The notes under the pieces: generated by a model
Told to the model about the DNA's origin: nothing
What the model saw: only the letters and a program-made list of their open reading frames with translations
The model's database searches: none
Made by a program: the position numbers and the translations under genes
Origin: Flavobacteriaceae bacterium
GTDB taxonomy: Bacteria; Bacteroidota; Bacteroidia; Flavobacteriales; Flavobacteriaceae
Reading direction: 5' to 3'
Assembly (NCBI GenBank): GCA_003533785.1
Contig: DQCR01000031.1
Coordinates: forward strand, 86,249 to 98,032
Length of the DNA stretch: 11,784 nt
In this document: positions 1-7,595 of the stretch, in pieces
Layout: each line of letters opens with the position of its first letter
How positions within the stretch are numbered: position 1 is the first letter of the stretch

Positions 1-10
1 CGTTTTTATT

Positions 11-54
11 TGACACAAAAGGCACTCGCCATTGACGAGCACCTTACTGTGTCA
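11..54. repeat. Compound imperfect hairpin downstream of tuf
   Basis: Three nested arms pair: 11-17 with 48-54 (7 bp, TGACACA/TGTGTCA), 19-22 with 42-45, and 25-28 with 36-39, leaving a 7-nt loop. It begins 17 nt past the tuf stop codon. On the minus strand no U-run follows, so it is not a canonical intrinsic terminator for tuf. On the plus strand a T-run (64-71) follows only after a 7-A stretch. It may be a processing or termination structure for tuf, or the end of a plus-strand gene lying to the left. The tRNA-Trp often found after tuf in this phylum is not seen in these 71 bases. Confidence 0.5.
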
Positions 55-71
55 TAAAAAAACTTTTTTTT

Positions 72-1259
72 CTAGTCCAGAATCTCAGTAACCTGACCCG
101 CACCTACCGTTCTACCACCTTCACGGATGGCAAAACGAAGCCCTACGTTTAGGGCAATTGGCTGAATCAAATCTACTGTGATCGTAAGGTTGTCGCCAGG
201 CATCACCATCTCAACACCATCGGGCAAGACAATATTTCCTGTCACGTCGGTTGTACGAACGTAGAACTGAGGTCTATAGTTATTGTGGAAAGGGGTGTGT
301 CGCCCACCTTCTTCTTTTTTTAATATATACACTTCTGCCTTGAATTTGGCGTGAGGTGTTACGGAACCGGGCTTACAGATAACCATTCCCCTTTTAATGT
401 CGGTTTTTTCAATACCTCTTAAAAGAATTCCTACGTTATCTCCAGCTTCTCCACGGTCTAGAATTTTACGGAACATTTCAACTCCTGTAATGGTAGAGTC
501 TAATTTCTCTGCACCCATACCAATAATATCAACAGCGTCACCCGTGTTAGCTACCCCTGTCTCAATTCGCCCGGTGGCTACAGTTCCTCGTCCTGTAATT
601 GAGAATACGTCCTCCACAGGCATTAAGAAATCTTTGTCAACGTCACGTTTTGGCAATTCAATCCAACCATCAACCTCTTCCATCAATTTCATTACCGTGT
701 CTACCCATTTTTGCTCACCGTTCAAGGCCCCTAATGCAGAACCTAGGATTACTGGAGTATTATCACCATCATAATCGTAGAAAGAAAGCAATTCGCGAAC
801 TTCCATTTCAACAAGTTCGAGTAGCTCTTCATCATCTACCATATCTGCCTTGTTCAAAAACACAACAATTCTTGGCACGCCTACCTGACGACCAAGGAGG
901 ATGTGCTCCCGTGTTTGTGGCATAGGACCATCTGTTGCAGCTACGACTAAGATCGCACCATCCATTTGAGCCGCTCCCGTAACCATGTTTTTCACATAGT
1001 CGGCGTGACCTGGACAGTCAACGTGGGCGTAGTGTCGATTTGCTGTTTGATATTCAACGTGTGAGGTGTTAATGGTAATACCACGCTCTTTTTCTTCTGG
1101 AGCGTTATCGATTTGGTCGAAGCTCTTTGCTTCCGACATACCTGCGTCTGCCAATACTTTTGTTATCGCAGCAGTGAGTGTCGTTTTACCGTGATCTACG
1201 TGGCCAATCGTCCCTATATTTAGGTGGGGTTTCGACCGATCAAAAGTTTCTTTAGCCAT
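72..1259 (-). CDS. tuf: Translation elongation factor Tu (EF-Tu)
   Basis: Cytosolic GTPase that delivers aminoacyl-tRNA to the ribosomal A site. The 395-aa length is full for a bacterial EF-Tu. The GTP-binding motifs are all intact: G1 GHVDHGKT (19-26), switch I RGITI (59-63), DCPGH (81-85, with catalytic His85) and NKAD (136-139). Beta-barrel domains 2 and 3 follow, ending in the usual [14 protein letters not shown]. The start is fixed by the conserved MAKE.F.R.KPH N-terminus. No Shine-Dalgarno sequence precedes the ATG, and the leader is A-rich, as is normal in Bacteroidetes. The gene stands alone here. The upstream neighbour is the divergent aconitase gene, not a tRNA, so it must use its own promoter. 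Nothing suggests a second or damaged copy. Confidence 0.98.
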   Translation of the reverse strand: MAKETFDRSKPHLNIGTIGHVDHGKTTLTAAITKVLADAGMSEAKSFDQIDNAPEEKERGITINTSHVEYQTANRHYAHVDCPGHADYVKNMVTGAAQMDGAILVVAATDGPMPQTREHILLGRQVGVPRIVVFLNKADMVDDEELLELVEMEVRELLSFYDYDGDNTPVILGSALGALNGEQKWVDTVMKLMEEVDGWIELPKRDVDKDFLMPVEDVFSITGRGTVATGRIETGVANTGDAVDIIGMGAEKLDSTITGVEMFRKILDRGEAGDNVGILLRGIEKTDIKRGMVICKPGSVTPHAKFKAEVYILKKEEGGRHTPFHNNYRPQFYVRTTDVTGNIVLPDGVEMVMPGDNLTITVDLIQPIALNVGLRFAIREGGRTVGAGQVTEILD

Positions 1260-1291
1260 ATTTGATGTTTTCTATGTTGTTTTAAGAGGTG

Positions 1292-1317
1292 CAAATTTAA
1301 AAATTTTTTGGTTTCAA
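1292..1317 (-). promoter_or_regulatory. Candidate tuf promoter (Bacteroidetes type)
   Basis: On the minus strand TAAATTTG (1299-1292) fits the Bacteroidetes -7 consensus TAnnTTTG exactly. A TTG (1317-1315) lies 15 nt upstream, shorter than the usual 17-23 spacing. The flanking DNA is very AT-rich, as expected for a strongly expressed gene. The predicted leader is about 25 nt. The -7 match is seen directly; promoter function is inferred. Confidence 0.4.
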
Positions 1318-1464
1318 TTGCTTTTTAAATTCAATTTTTTAGATAATTTTTTGTATGTAAGATTGCCATGATCGGACGATCAAAATAGGAAACCAAAATT
1401 GTGTTTGAAAAAACGTGTAGATACCCCTTAGCCTAAAAATACATTAATTTGATAGAACGATTAA

Positions 1465-1514
1465 TAAGTTTGATTTAACTAGCAGGCTCAGTCAGTAACT
1501 TATTATTACATTTG
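1465..1514 (+). promoter_or_regulatory. Candidate -7 boxes for the aconitase gene
   Basis: Two exact matches to TAnnTTTG occur upstream of the 1547 start: TAAGTTTG (1465-1472) and TACATTTG (1507-1514). They imply leaders of about 65-70 nt and about 25 nt. Neither has a clear TTG at the normal -33 distance, so the assignment is tentative. Together with the tuf promoter they make 1260-1546 a divergent control region. Confidence 0.3.
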
Positions 1515-1546
1515 TTACCAAGAAACCACAATTTACTTTATCCAGT

Positions 1547-3814
1547 ATGGCTTTTGACTTATCCATGATCCAAGACCTCTACAAACGTCTTGAAGCAAAT
1601 GTTGAAGAAGCACGAAAATTAGTAGGAAAACCCCTTACCGCTTCAGAAAAAATTCTTTACAACCACCTTTGGAATTCGCATCCCAAAGCCCCATTCTCGC
1701 GAGGAACAGATTATGTAGACTTTGCGCCCGACCGCATCGCTTGTCAAGATGCTACTGCACAAATGGCTCTTTTGCAATTCATGCAGGCAGGAAAAGAAAA
1801 AGTAGCCGTGCCAACAACGGTTCATTGTGACCACCTAATTCAAGCCAAAGAAGGCGCTCGTAAAGATTTGAAATCGGCCAATTCCGCCTCGGCCGAAGTC
1901 TTTAACTTTTTAGAATCTGTATCCAATAAATACGGGATTGGATTTTGGAAACCGGGAGCGGGGATTATCCACCAAGTGGTTTTAGAGAATTACGCTTTTC
2001 CTGGAGGGATGATGATCGGAACCGATTCACACACCGTCAATGCTGGCGGATTGGGTATGCTTGCCATTGGAGTTGGAGGGGCCGACGCTGTTGATGTCAT
2101 GGCTGGAATGCCTTGGGAACTCAAATTTCCAAAACTGATTGGGGTGAAACTCACAGGCGAACTCAACGGATGGACGGCTGCTAAAGATGTGATTCTAAAA
2201 GTTGCTGGTATCCTCACGGTTAAGGGAGGTACAGGGGCGATTATCGAATATTTTGGCCCAGGAGCTGAAGCCCTTTCCTGCACGGGTAAAGGTACCATCT
2301 GTAATATGGGTGCAGAAGTTGGTGCTACTACCTCTACTTTTGGTTACGATGCGTCTATGGAACGCTACCTGCGTTCTACAGGGCGAGATGATATAGCCGA
2401 TGCGGCCAATAAAGTGAAAAATCACCTCACAGGAGATCCCGATATCTACGCCCACCCAGAACAATACTTTGATCAAGTCATAGAAATTAATCTATCGGAA
2501 TTGATGCCGCATTTAAACGGACCCTTCACTCCCGATTTAGCCACCCCTGTTGGAGATATGGCTGAAGTTGCCAAGACCAATCAATGGCCATTGGAGGTTG
2601 AGTGGGGATTGATCGGTTCTTGCACCAATTCTTCCTACGAAGATTTGTCACGGGCCGCCTCCATTGCCAAGCAAGCGGTAGAAAAGAAATTGGTAACTAA
2701 AGCTGCCTTTGGAATCAACCCCGGTTCGGAACAGGTTCGGTATACCGCCGAACGCGATGGCCTCCTTAAAGTATTCGAAGACCTAGATGCGACAATATTT
2801 ACCAATGCCTGTGGCCCATGTATTGGTCAGTGGGCTCGTGCGGGAGCTGATAAAGAAGAAAAAAATTCCATCGTCCACTCTTTCAATCGAAATTTTTCGA
2901 AACGTGCCGATGGTAACCCCAATACACACGCTTTTGTAGCCTCTCCCGAAATGGTCGCTGCTGTTGCTATATCTGGTCGCTTGGACTTCAATCCCATTAC
3001 CGATTCTTTGGTGAACGAAGACGGTAAAGCTGTTCGACTCGATCCTCCCAGAGGACTTGAGCTCCCTCCCAATGGATTCGAGGTGGAAGACAATGGCTAT
3101 TTAGCTCCTGTAGAAGATGGATCTAGAGTTGAAGTGAATGTCAGTTCTGAATCAGAACGCCTGCAACTGTTGACTCCATTCCTCCCTTGGGATGGTCAAA
3201 ATTTGGAGGGAGCTAGACTGCTTATCAAAGCACACGGTAAATGCACAACCGATCACATTTCTATGGCCGGGCCCTGGCTGCGTTTTCGCGGACACTTAGA
3301 CAACATTTCTAACAATTGCTTGATTGGAGCAGTAAATGCTTACAATCAAAAAACAAATTTTGTCAAAAATCAATTGACCGGTGAATACGGTGTCGTTCCG
3401 GATGTTCAGAGAGCATACAAAACAGCAGGGATAGAAACTGTTGTGGTTGGCGATCACAACTATGGAGAAGGCTCCTCTCGCGAACACGCTGCTATGGAAC
3501 CCAGACATTTGGGCGTGAAAGTTGTACTGGTCAAATCCTTTGCTCGTATTCATGAAACCAATCTCAAAAAACAAGGAATGCTGGGTATCACTTTTGCTAA
3601 TGAGAGCGATTACGATAAAATTCAAGAAGACGATACGTTTAACTTTATCGACTTAAAGGACTTTTCCCCTGGGAAATCCCTAACGATTGAAGTAGTACAC
3701 AACGATGGCAACATGGATTCAATTCAAGCCAATCACACCTACAATAAGCAACAAATCGAATGGTTTAAAGAGGGTTCTGCGTTGAATTTAATTAAAAAGC
3801 AAAACGCTGCATAA
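1547..3814 (+). CDS. acn: Aconitate hydratase, mitochondrial-type aconitase
   Basis: TCA-cycle enzyme that isomerises citrate to isocitrate via cis-aconitate, in the cytoplasm, using a [4Fe-4S] cluster. The 755 aa match the mitochondrial-type aconitase family, which is shorter than the roughly 890-aa AcnA type. Cluster ligands are visible as Cys359 (GSCTNSS) and Cys422/Cys425 (CGPCIGQW). Active-site segments are present: HCDH (93-96), GTDSHT (158-163), SFNRNF (445-450), ASPE (465-468). In the C-terminal swivel domain (about 560-755) [10 protein letters not shown] carries the catalytic serine region (643-645). The N-terminus [10 protein letters not shown] and K.LT..EKILY..LW are typical, which supports the ATG used. 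The glycosyltransferase gene follows after 42 bp with no terminator, so read-through is likely although the functions are unrelated. No broken residues were noticed. Confidence 0.97.
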   Translation: MAFDLSMIQDLYKRLEANVEEARKLVGKPLTASEKILYNHLWNSHPKAPFSRGTDYVDFAPDRIACQDATAQMALLQFMQAGKEKVAVPTTVHCDHLIQAKEGARKDLKSANSASAEVFNFLESVSNKYGIGFWKPGAGIIHQVVLENYAFPGGMMIGTDSHTVNAGGLGMLAIGVGGADAVDVMAGMPWELKFPKLIGVKLTGELNGWTAAKDVILKVAGILTVKGGTGAIIEYFGPGAEALSCTGKGTICNMGAEVGATTSTFGYDASMERYLRSTGRDDIADAANKVKNHLTGDPDIYAHPEQYFDQVIEINLSELMPHLNGPFTPDLATPVGDMAEVAKTNQWPLEVEWGLIGSCTNSSYEDLSRAASIAKQAVEKKLVTKAAFGINPGSEQVRYTAERDGLLKVFEDLDATIFTNACGPCIGQWARAGADKEEKNSIVHSFNRNFSKRADGNPNTHAFVASPEMVAAVAISGRLDFNPITDSLVNEDGKAVRLDPPRGLELPPNGFEVEDNGYLAPVEDGSRVEVNVSSESERLQLLTPFLPWDGQNLEGARLLIKAHGKCTTDHISMAGPWLRFRGHLDNISNNCLIGAVNAYNQKTNFVKNQLTGEYGVVPDVQRAYKTAGIETVVVGDHNYGEGSSREHAAMEPRHLGVKVVLVKSFARIHETNLKKQGMLGITFANESDYDKIQEDDTFNFIDLKDFSPGKSLTIEVVHNDGNMDSIQANHTYNKQQIEWFKEGSALNLIKKQNAA

Positions 3815-3856
3815 ACCCCTCGTACTGAGAATTGCTTTTGTCAATTTAATAGCAAT

Positions 3857-4582
3857 ATGTCGGAACTCGCTATAGTGATCCCATGCTACAACGAAGGTCA
3901 AAGGCTTGCCATTGCCCTTTTCAGTGACTTTCTCACACACACTAAAGGTGTTCAACTGCTATTTGTTAACGATGGCTCCCAAGACAATACCCTAGAGATT
4001 CTCCGTCCACTTGAAACTAGCTACCCGCAACAAGTTACTTTAATAGATTTACCGAAAAACGAGGGCAAAGCAGAAGCGGTTCGTCATGGAATGAAGCGTG
4101 CCATTGAACTCGAAGTGGAAAAAGTAGGTTATCTAGATGCCGACCTGTCTACGAGTCTTGAAGAATGTTATCTCTTGTCCAAGCATGTCCAAACAAAAAC
4201 CCCTTTTGTATTTGGTTCCCGAATAATGAAAATCGATAATCGGATCGAACGCAAGTGGTACCGGTTTCTTGTTGGCCGCTTGGTTGCCACTGTCATTTCA
4301 AAAATGCTTCGAATCAAAGTATACGACACCCAATGTGGTTGTAAAATTTTCACTCGGACAACAGCGCAAATTCTCTTTCAAGAGCATTTTCTTTCAAAAT
4401 GGTTGTTTGATGTAGAGTTATTTTTTCGAATGATAAAATTCATTGGCCGTCCACAAATGGCCCTGCAAGTCAAAGAGATTCCCCTCCATCAGTGGATTGA
4501 TACCGCAGATTCTCGAATAAAATTCAGCTATGGCTTCTTTTTATGGTTAGATTTAATAAAAATATACCGACACTACCGTTGA
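3857..4582 (+). CDS. Alg5-like GT2 glycosyltransferase (polyprenyl-phosphate sugar synthase)
   Basis: Family-2 glycosyltransferase, predicted to transfer a sugar from a nucleotide donor to a polyprenyl phosphate at the cytoplasmic membrane face. The 241 aa contain a Rossmann-like N-terminus (VIPCYNEG, 7-14), VNDGSQDNT (37-45), NEGKAEAVRHGM (68-79), the metal-binding DADLST (Asp94 and Asp96), FGSR (119-122), and the C-terminal signatures DTQCGCKIFTR (157-167) and WLFDVEL (182-188). The last two are characteristic of dolichyl-phosphate beta-glucosyltransferase (Alg5)-like proteins. There are no C-terminal membrane helices, unlike GtrB or DPM1-type fusions, so membrane contact is peripheral. The end overlaps the next gene, a lipid-linked-sugar transferase, which fits a donor-making role. 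Which sugar is used cannot be read from the sequence. Confidence 0.88.
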   Translation: MSELAIVIPCYNEGQRLAIALFSDFLTHTKGVQLLFVNDGSQDNTLEILRPLETSYPQQVTLIDLPKNEGKAEAVRHGMKRAIELEVEKVGYLDADLSTSLEECYLLSKHVQTKTPFVFGSRIMKIDNRIERKWYRFLVGRLVATVISKMLRIKVYDTQCGCKIFTRTTAQILFQEHFLSKWLFDVELFFRMIKFIGRPQMALQVKEIPLHQWIDTADSRIKFSYGFFLWLDLIKIYRHYR

Positions 4583-5994
4583 CTAAATTTCGCCTTACTA
4601 ATACGTATTTTATTCTGCTATTCATTGGCCTATTATTAATTAGAGTTTTTTTCAATACCGTATTGCCATTGATGGACCAGACAGAAGCGCGCTATTCTGA
4701 GATTGCTCGGATTATGCATGAAACCGCCAACTGGGTTGTATTACAAATAGACTACGGCGTTCCGTTCTGGGCCAAGCCTCCCTTGTCTACTTGGGCTGGT
4801 GCTTTGAGCTTGACCCTCTTTGGAATTTCTGCCTTTGCTGTTCGACTACCCTATTTCTTAGTATGTGTCATAATTGCCCTTTCCATAGGACGCTATCGGG
4901 CTTCTAAAGGGCATTCTTTCTGGCTTCCTGGAATTATCCTACTTACCCTTCCCGAATTCTACTTACATGCTGGTGTTGTATCTACCGATGTTTTTTTGAT
5001 GCTCAGTGTGATTGTTGTGATGCTTTCCTTTTGGGAGGCTTTACAGTCTGACGCAAAGCCTTTTTGGGGATATTTATTTTTTTTGGGCATGGGGTTAGGG
5101 GTACTTTCCAAAGGACCTATTATTGGTATAATTACTCTTCCCCCCCTTCTGTTTTGGTCATGGCGAACCGGTAATTTTCTTCATGCTCTAAAAACAGCTC
5201 CTTGGCTTCTTGGTACCCTGATTTTTCTTCTCACCAGTATCCCTTGGTATGTTATGACCGAACTTCGATCTCCTGGGTTTATTGACTATTTCATTGTTGG
5301 TGAACATTTCAATCGCTATTTAAATTCGGAATGGAAAGGAGACAAATATGGATTTCCAAAACAACAACCCTTTGGAGTCATTTGGTTTTTCTTTGTTGCC
5401 TTCACCTTCCCTTGGATAACTGCGGGTATTCGTTTGCTCTTTCAAACGAAGTGGAAAGGGAACTTCAATCCATGGATTCTTTATCTGTTGTGTTGGATGC
5501 TTTGGCCTTTGCTGTTTTTCACTAGTTCCAAAAGTTTGATTCACCCCTATATCTTGCCTTCCCTTGTTCCTTTTGCATTGCTGATTGCAAACGCATGGGA
5601 TCGCCTAGCCTATCGTATGGTGTATCTAGCGGTGGCGGCTGGAATTCCAATAGTCCTTTTCATTGTTTATTTAAGTGGCTCAGTAGATTCAATCCTTAAA
5701 AACAATACGGATAAGTATTTGATTGAATCCGCTCATAATCAAGCTCTTTACAGTTTACATCACAAAAGCTATTCAAGCCGTTTTTATAGCAACGGTCAAG
5801 TACAGGAAATCGATATAGAGGAGCTGACAGAACAATTGGAGAAAACAACTCCTTTCTGGATTCTAATTCGCAATCAAGAACGTCAGTTACTATCAGAAAA
5901 AGAGCTAGATGTATTGGAATTAGCAGATCAGAATGCAAAGAAAGGAATCTATTTTTTCTCTGGAGTCCAACAGGGGAAAAGAAAGATTGAATGA
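4543..5994 (+). CDS. ArnT/PMT_2-like membrane glycosyltransferase (GT39/GT83)
   Basis: Integral membrane glycosyltransferase that probably moves a sugar from a polyprenyl-phosphate carrier to an envelope acceptor on the periplasmic side. The 483 aa have about ten or more hydrophobic segments up to residue 378, then a soluble C-terminal tail of about 100 residues. Family motifs: DQTEARYSEIA (45-55, acidic residues of the first periplasmic loop), FWAKPPLSTW (75-84), LSKGP (188-192), GEHFNRYL (253-260), and SKSLIHPYILPSLVP (329-343), which corresponds to the SK..HYILP motif of ArnT-like enzymes. It overlaps the GT2 gene by 40 nt from the ATG used here. A TTG at 4579, overlapping the GT2 stop as TTGA, would give 471 aa and a tighter coupled start, and the 12 residues lost are not part of the first helix. 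Acceptor (lipid A, protein or other) is unknown. Confidence 0.85.
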   Translation: MVRFNKNIPTLPLTKFRLTNTYFILLFIGLLLIRVFFNTVLPLMDQTEARYSEIARIMHETANWVVLQIDYGVPFWAKPPLSTWAGALSLTLFGISAFAVRLPYFLVCVIIALSIGRYRASKGHSFWLPGIILLTLPEFYLHAGVVSTDVFLMLSVIVVMLSFWEALQSDAKPFWGYLFFLGMGLGVLSKGPIIGIITLPPLLFWSWRTGNFLHALKTAPWLLGTLIFLLTSIPWYVMTELRSPGFIDYFIVGEHFNRYLNSEWKGDKYGFPKQQPFGVIWFFFVAFTFPWITAGIRLLFQTKWKGNFNPWILYLLCWMLWPLLFFTSSKSLIHPYILPSLVPFALLIANAWDRLAYRMVYLAVAAGIPIVLFIVYLSGSVDSILKNNTDKYLIESAHNQALYSLHHKSYSSRFYSNGQVQEIDIEELTEQLEKTTPFWILIRNQERQLLSEKELDVLELADQNAKKGIYFFSGVQQGKRKIE

Positions 5995-5995
5995 A

Positions 5996-6079
5996 AAAAA
6001 GACCCCTAAACAATTCAACGACAAAAACAAATCGATAGGTTCTAATTCAAAAAGCGCTATATAAATTAGGGATCTTTTT
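5996..6079 (+). terminator. Long-range inverted repeat after the glycosyltransferase operon
   Basis: AAAAAGACCCCTAA (5996-6009) and TTAGGGATCTTTTT (6066-6079) are reverse complements at 13 of 14 positions, separated by 56 nt. The left arm starts 2 nt past the stop codon of the membrane glycosyltransferase. The T-rich end of the right arm could act as a weak terminator for the plus-strand transcript, but the large loop is unusual. The remaining bases up to the convergent sORF at 6224 hold no recognisable gene. Confidence 0.35.
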
Positions 6080-6223
6080 CATAGCAATTTATCATACAAT
6101 ATTACAAGATAATATTGGCTGTCAGCACCTTTTATATTAAAAAAAGGTTAAGGCCGTTTAGCAATGATATCGATCGGTATTTTCAGATCTCCTTTCCTTG
6201 AATATTATTCTTCTAGAGATTCA

Positions 6224-6367
6224 TTAAGAGGAAGAAGGAACTCCTCCATCTTGTTTTTGAAACAACAACTGTCGCAAGAGTTCATTCTGTTCTTTCAATA
6301 GTCGAATCATTTCTCTTTGACTGGTCTTGTCTTCTAGAGTTCGGGTGTGATTGTAATATTTGTGCAT
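6224..6367 (-). CDS. Small coiled-coil protein, 47 aa (hypothetical)
   Basis: An open frame of 47 codons starting at ATG 6367. The centre, QREMIRLLKEQNELLRQLLF, is a charged amphipathic helix with leucines in heptad-like spacing, preceded by a basic, aromatic N-terminus (MHKYYNHTR) and ended by QKQDGGVPSSS. The frame stays open upstream to a TTG at 6472, but that stretch runs through a terminator hairpin at 6430-6456, so the internal ATG is preferred. No ribosome binding site or clear promoter is seen. No family was recognised. It could be a true small protein such as an oligomerisation peptide, or a remnant of a larger gene. The convergent partner is the glycosyltransferase operon. Confidence 0.4.
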   Translation of the reverse strand: MHKYYNHTRTLEDKTSQREMIRLLKEQNELLRQLLFQKQDGGVPSSS

Positions 6368-6429
6368 TTGGTAATGATTTGTGGTTGTTTTTCTAAGATA
6401 GTATAATTTTGGAATCCTAAGAACAAAAA

Positions 6430-6456
6430 AACCGCTAGATGTAGAGTCTAGCGGTT
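6430..6456 (-). terminator. Intrinsic terminator or attenuator hairpin
   Basis: A perfect 10-bp stem AACCGCTAGA/TCTAGCGGTT with a 7-nt loop runs into seven Us on the minus strand (A-run 6425-6431 on plus). A 7-codon mini-ORF, MRIGLWL (6479-6456), ends with its TGA overlapping the base of the stem. This arrangement resembles a translated-leader attenuator placed before the 6224-6367 sORF. It could equally be a second, tandem terminator for the gene at 6684. Confidence 0.8.
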
Positions 6457-6535
6457 CATAACCATAAACCAATTCTCATGAATAAAGAATTGCTGCGCAA
6501 TATTAGTTCATTTCATGAAAAATACCAAATACAAA

Positions 6536-6561
6536 AAACCCACTCCTTTCGGAGTGGGTTT
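6536..6561 (-). terminator. Intrinsic terminator of the 6684-7367 gene
   Basis: On the minus strand an 11-bp stem, AAACCCACTCC/GGAGTGGGTTT, closes on a GAAA tetraloop and is followed by a U-run (A-run 6533-6538 on plus). It lies about 120 nt past the stop of the exported tandem-domain protein. It is a textbook Rho-independent terminator. Confidence 0.88.
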
Positions 6562-6562
6562 A

Positions 6563-6650
6563 AATTCTAAAACAGTGTTTAGAATTAGTTTATGGTAGTT
6601 ACGAATATGTAGCATTTATTGTAAAAATAGCGTGATAAAAATCACAACTA
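6563..6650 (-). other. Structured 3' untranslated region
   Basis: Between the stop codon at 6684 and the terminator at 6536-6561 there are more pairings. A 9-bp stem AATTCTAAA/TTTAGAATT lies at 6563-6571/6578-6586. A closing GTAGTT/AACTAC pair (6595-6600/6645-6650) encloses a GTGAT/ATCAC hairpin (6632-6645). With 6430-6561 this fills the gene-free stretch 6368-6683. It could be a long structured 3' UTR or a 3'-derived small RNA. No Rfam family was recognised by eye. Confidence 0.35.
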
Positions 6651-6683
6651 CTAACAAATATCTCATTTTGTTTTGTAGGCCGA

Positions 6684-7367
6684 TTAAAAATCCGCAACGC
6701 GTATCATTATGAAGGTGTTTATAATTTCCCGAATCCCATCAACTTGTTTGCTAAATTTGGCTGTTTCAGGATCGGAGTACAATTGTTTCACACGATTAAT
6801 AGCCGTTGCAACATCGTCTGCTCCAGACCAAATAAAATGGGTAAATTCTTTATTTTTTCCTAAAATTGGATAGCCCAGACCGTGTGAGTTAGTTATGTTC
6901 ATTTTTTTCATCATCTTTTTAGAAAAAGGGATAAAGGCACTAGCATAAGTGGCTGGATCACTCACTTTGACTTGCCAAAATAAGATTACCTGATCATTCG
7001 ACCAATCATTCTGATACCAAGCGGGCGTATTGAGCGATTGTGAAACAAAGTCTGCTGAATCGCCTATTGTTTGTGCCAGTAATTGAACAATTTGTGATTG
7101 ACCAAATGAAGCCATGAAATTTTGAAGTGCCGCTTCGTCTTGGAAACAAAAGTTAACAGAATGTGTCGCTTCCCCAGTCCCATTAAATTCGAATTGAAAT
7201 AAGGATTTGGTTCCCTGAATACTTTTCCCCCATTCTGTATTCATCATTTTGGTTAGGGTGCTGACAAACTTCTCGGTGTCATTGACCTGAAAATCATAAA
7301 AAGCACAGTACTGTGAAAAGGTGGCGGTGGAAAATACCAACGCAGCTAAAACGATTAATTTTTTCAT
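6684..7367 (-). CDS. Exported protein with two related alpha/beta-barrel-like halves (hypothetical)
   Basis: A 227-aa protein with a Sec signal peptide: KK, then hydrophobic LIVLAALVFSTATF, with likely cleavage near 18-20. Two halves look like duplicated ferredoxin-like (dimeric alpha/beta-barrel) domains. Half 1 is about 22-110 (FYDFQV start, then helix, HSVNFCF strand, and helix after DEAALQNFM). Half 2 is about 126-225 (VILFWQVKV start, helix, FTHFIWSG strand, helix ending IINTFIMIRVADF). Each half starts with a strand and then a D-T/P helix. The fold is an inference from this pattern. No catalytic residues are evident, so a binding or stress-related periplasmic role is possible but unsupported. 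It is transcribed alone: a palindrome precedes it and a strong terminator follows it. A similar C-terminal motif recurs just upstream at 7423-7465. Confidence 0.8.
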   Translation of the reverse strand: MKKLIVLAALVFSTATFSQYCAFYDFQVNDTEKFVSTLTKMMNTEWGKSIQGTKSLFQFEFNGTGEATHSVNFCFQDEAALQNFMASFGQSQIVQLLAQTIGDSADFVSQSLNTPAWYQNDWSNDQVILFWQVKVSDPATYASAFIPFSKKMMKKMNITNSHGLGYPILGKNKEFTHFIWSGADDVATAINRVKQLYSDPETAKFSKQVDGIREIINTFIMIRVADF

Positions 7368-7384
7368 TGAAAATAATTTATAGT

Positions 7385-7398
7385 TACATTTAAATGTA
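7385..7398. promoter_or_regulatory. Perfect 14-bp palindrome upstream of the 7367 start
   Basis: TACATTTAAATGTA is a perfect palindrome centred about 24 nt upstream of the ATG. It abuts a -7-like box on the minus strand, TTATTTTG (7406-7399), which has one mismatch to TAnnTTTG. Its position at or just after a transcription start fits a repressor operator or a leader hairpin. Chance occurrence in AT-rich DNA is also possible. Confidence 0.35.
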
Positions 7399-7422
7399 CA
7401 AAATAATTAGAGGGATACCTCT

Positions 7423-7479
7423 TTACTTTTGATTTAAATCTGCAATGCGAATAATGGGATTCTTATCTTTTGAAATTTT
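7423..7479 (-). pseudogene. Possible 3' remnant of a paralogue of the 6684-7367 gene
   Basis: The frame ending at stop 7423-7425 reads KDKNPIIRIADLNQK, which resembles the C-terminus of the neighbouring gene (INTFIMIRVADF). At the DNA level 7436-7456 and 6688-6708 agree at 16 of 21 positions in the same orientation. Only this tail is left, and the terminator of the Cys-rich gene lies directly upstream. It may be a relic of a tandem duplication followed by deletion; the short length leaves room for chance. Confidence 0.3.
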
Positions 7480-7497
7480 AGATATCTTCCATAAAAT

Positions 7498-7532
7498 AAA
7501 AAAACCCATGAACATCTATAATAGCTCATGGG
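7498..7532 (-). terminator. Intrinsic terminator of the Cys-rich small gene
   Basis: Stem CCCATGA/TCATGGG (7505-7511 with 7526-7532) with a 14-nt loop that can pair further inside, followed on the minus strand by seven Us (A-run 7498-7504). It lies 64 nt past the stop codon at 7596. Confidence 0.8.
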
Positions 7533-7595
7533 CATTTCTAATTTGTGTGGTTGAACGGCTATTTTGCTAATTCAATCTCCAGGATTTTGATACAG

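Noticed and set aside
5996..6079. Inverted repeats as ends of a miniature mobile element
   Set aside because: The arms are only 14 bp, the unit is 84 bp, and no flanking target duplication was seen; a transcript-end structure is simpler.
6368..6472. N-terminal extension of the small coiled-coil sORF to a TTG start
   Set aside because: It would translate straight through a strong terminator stem, and its residues look like noncoding translation.
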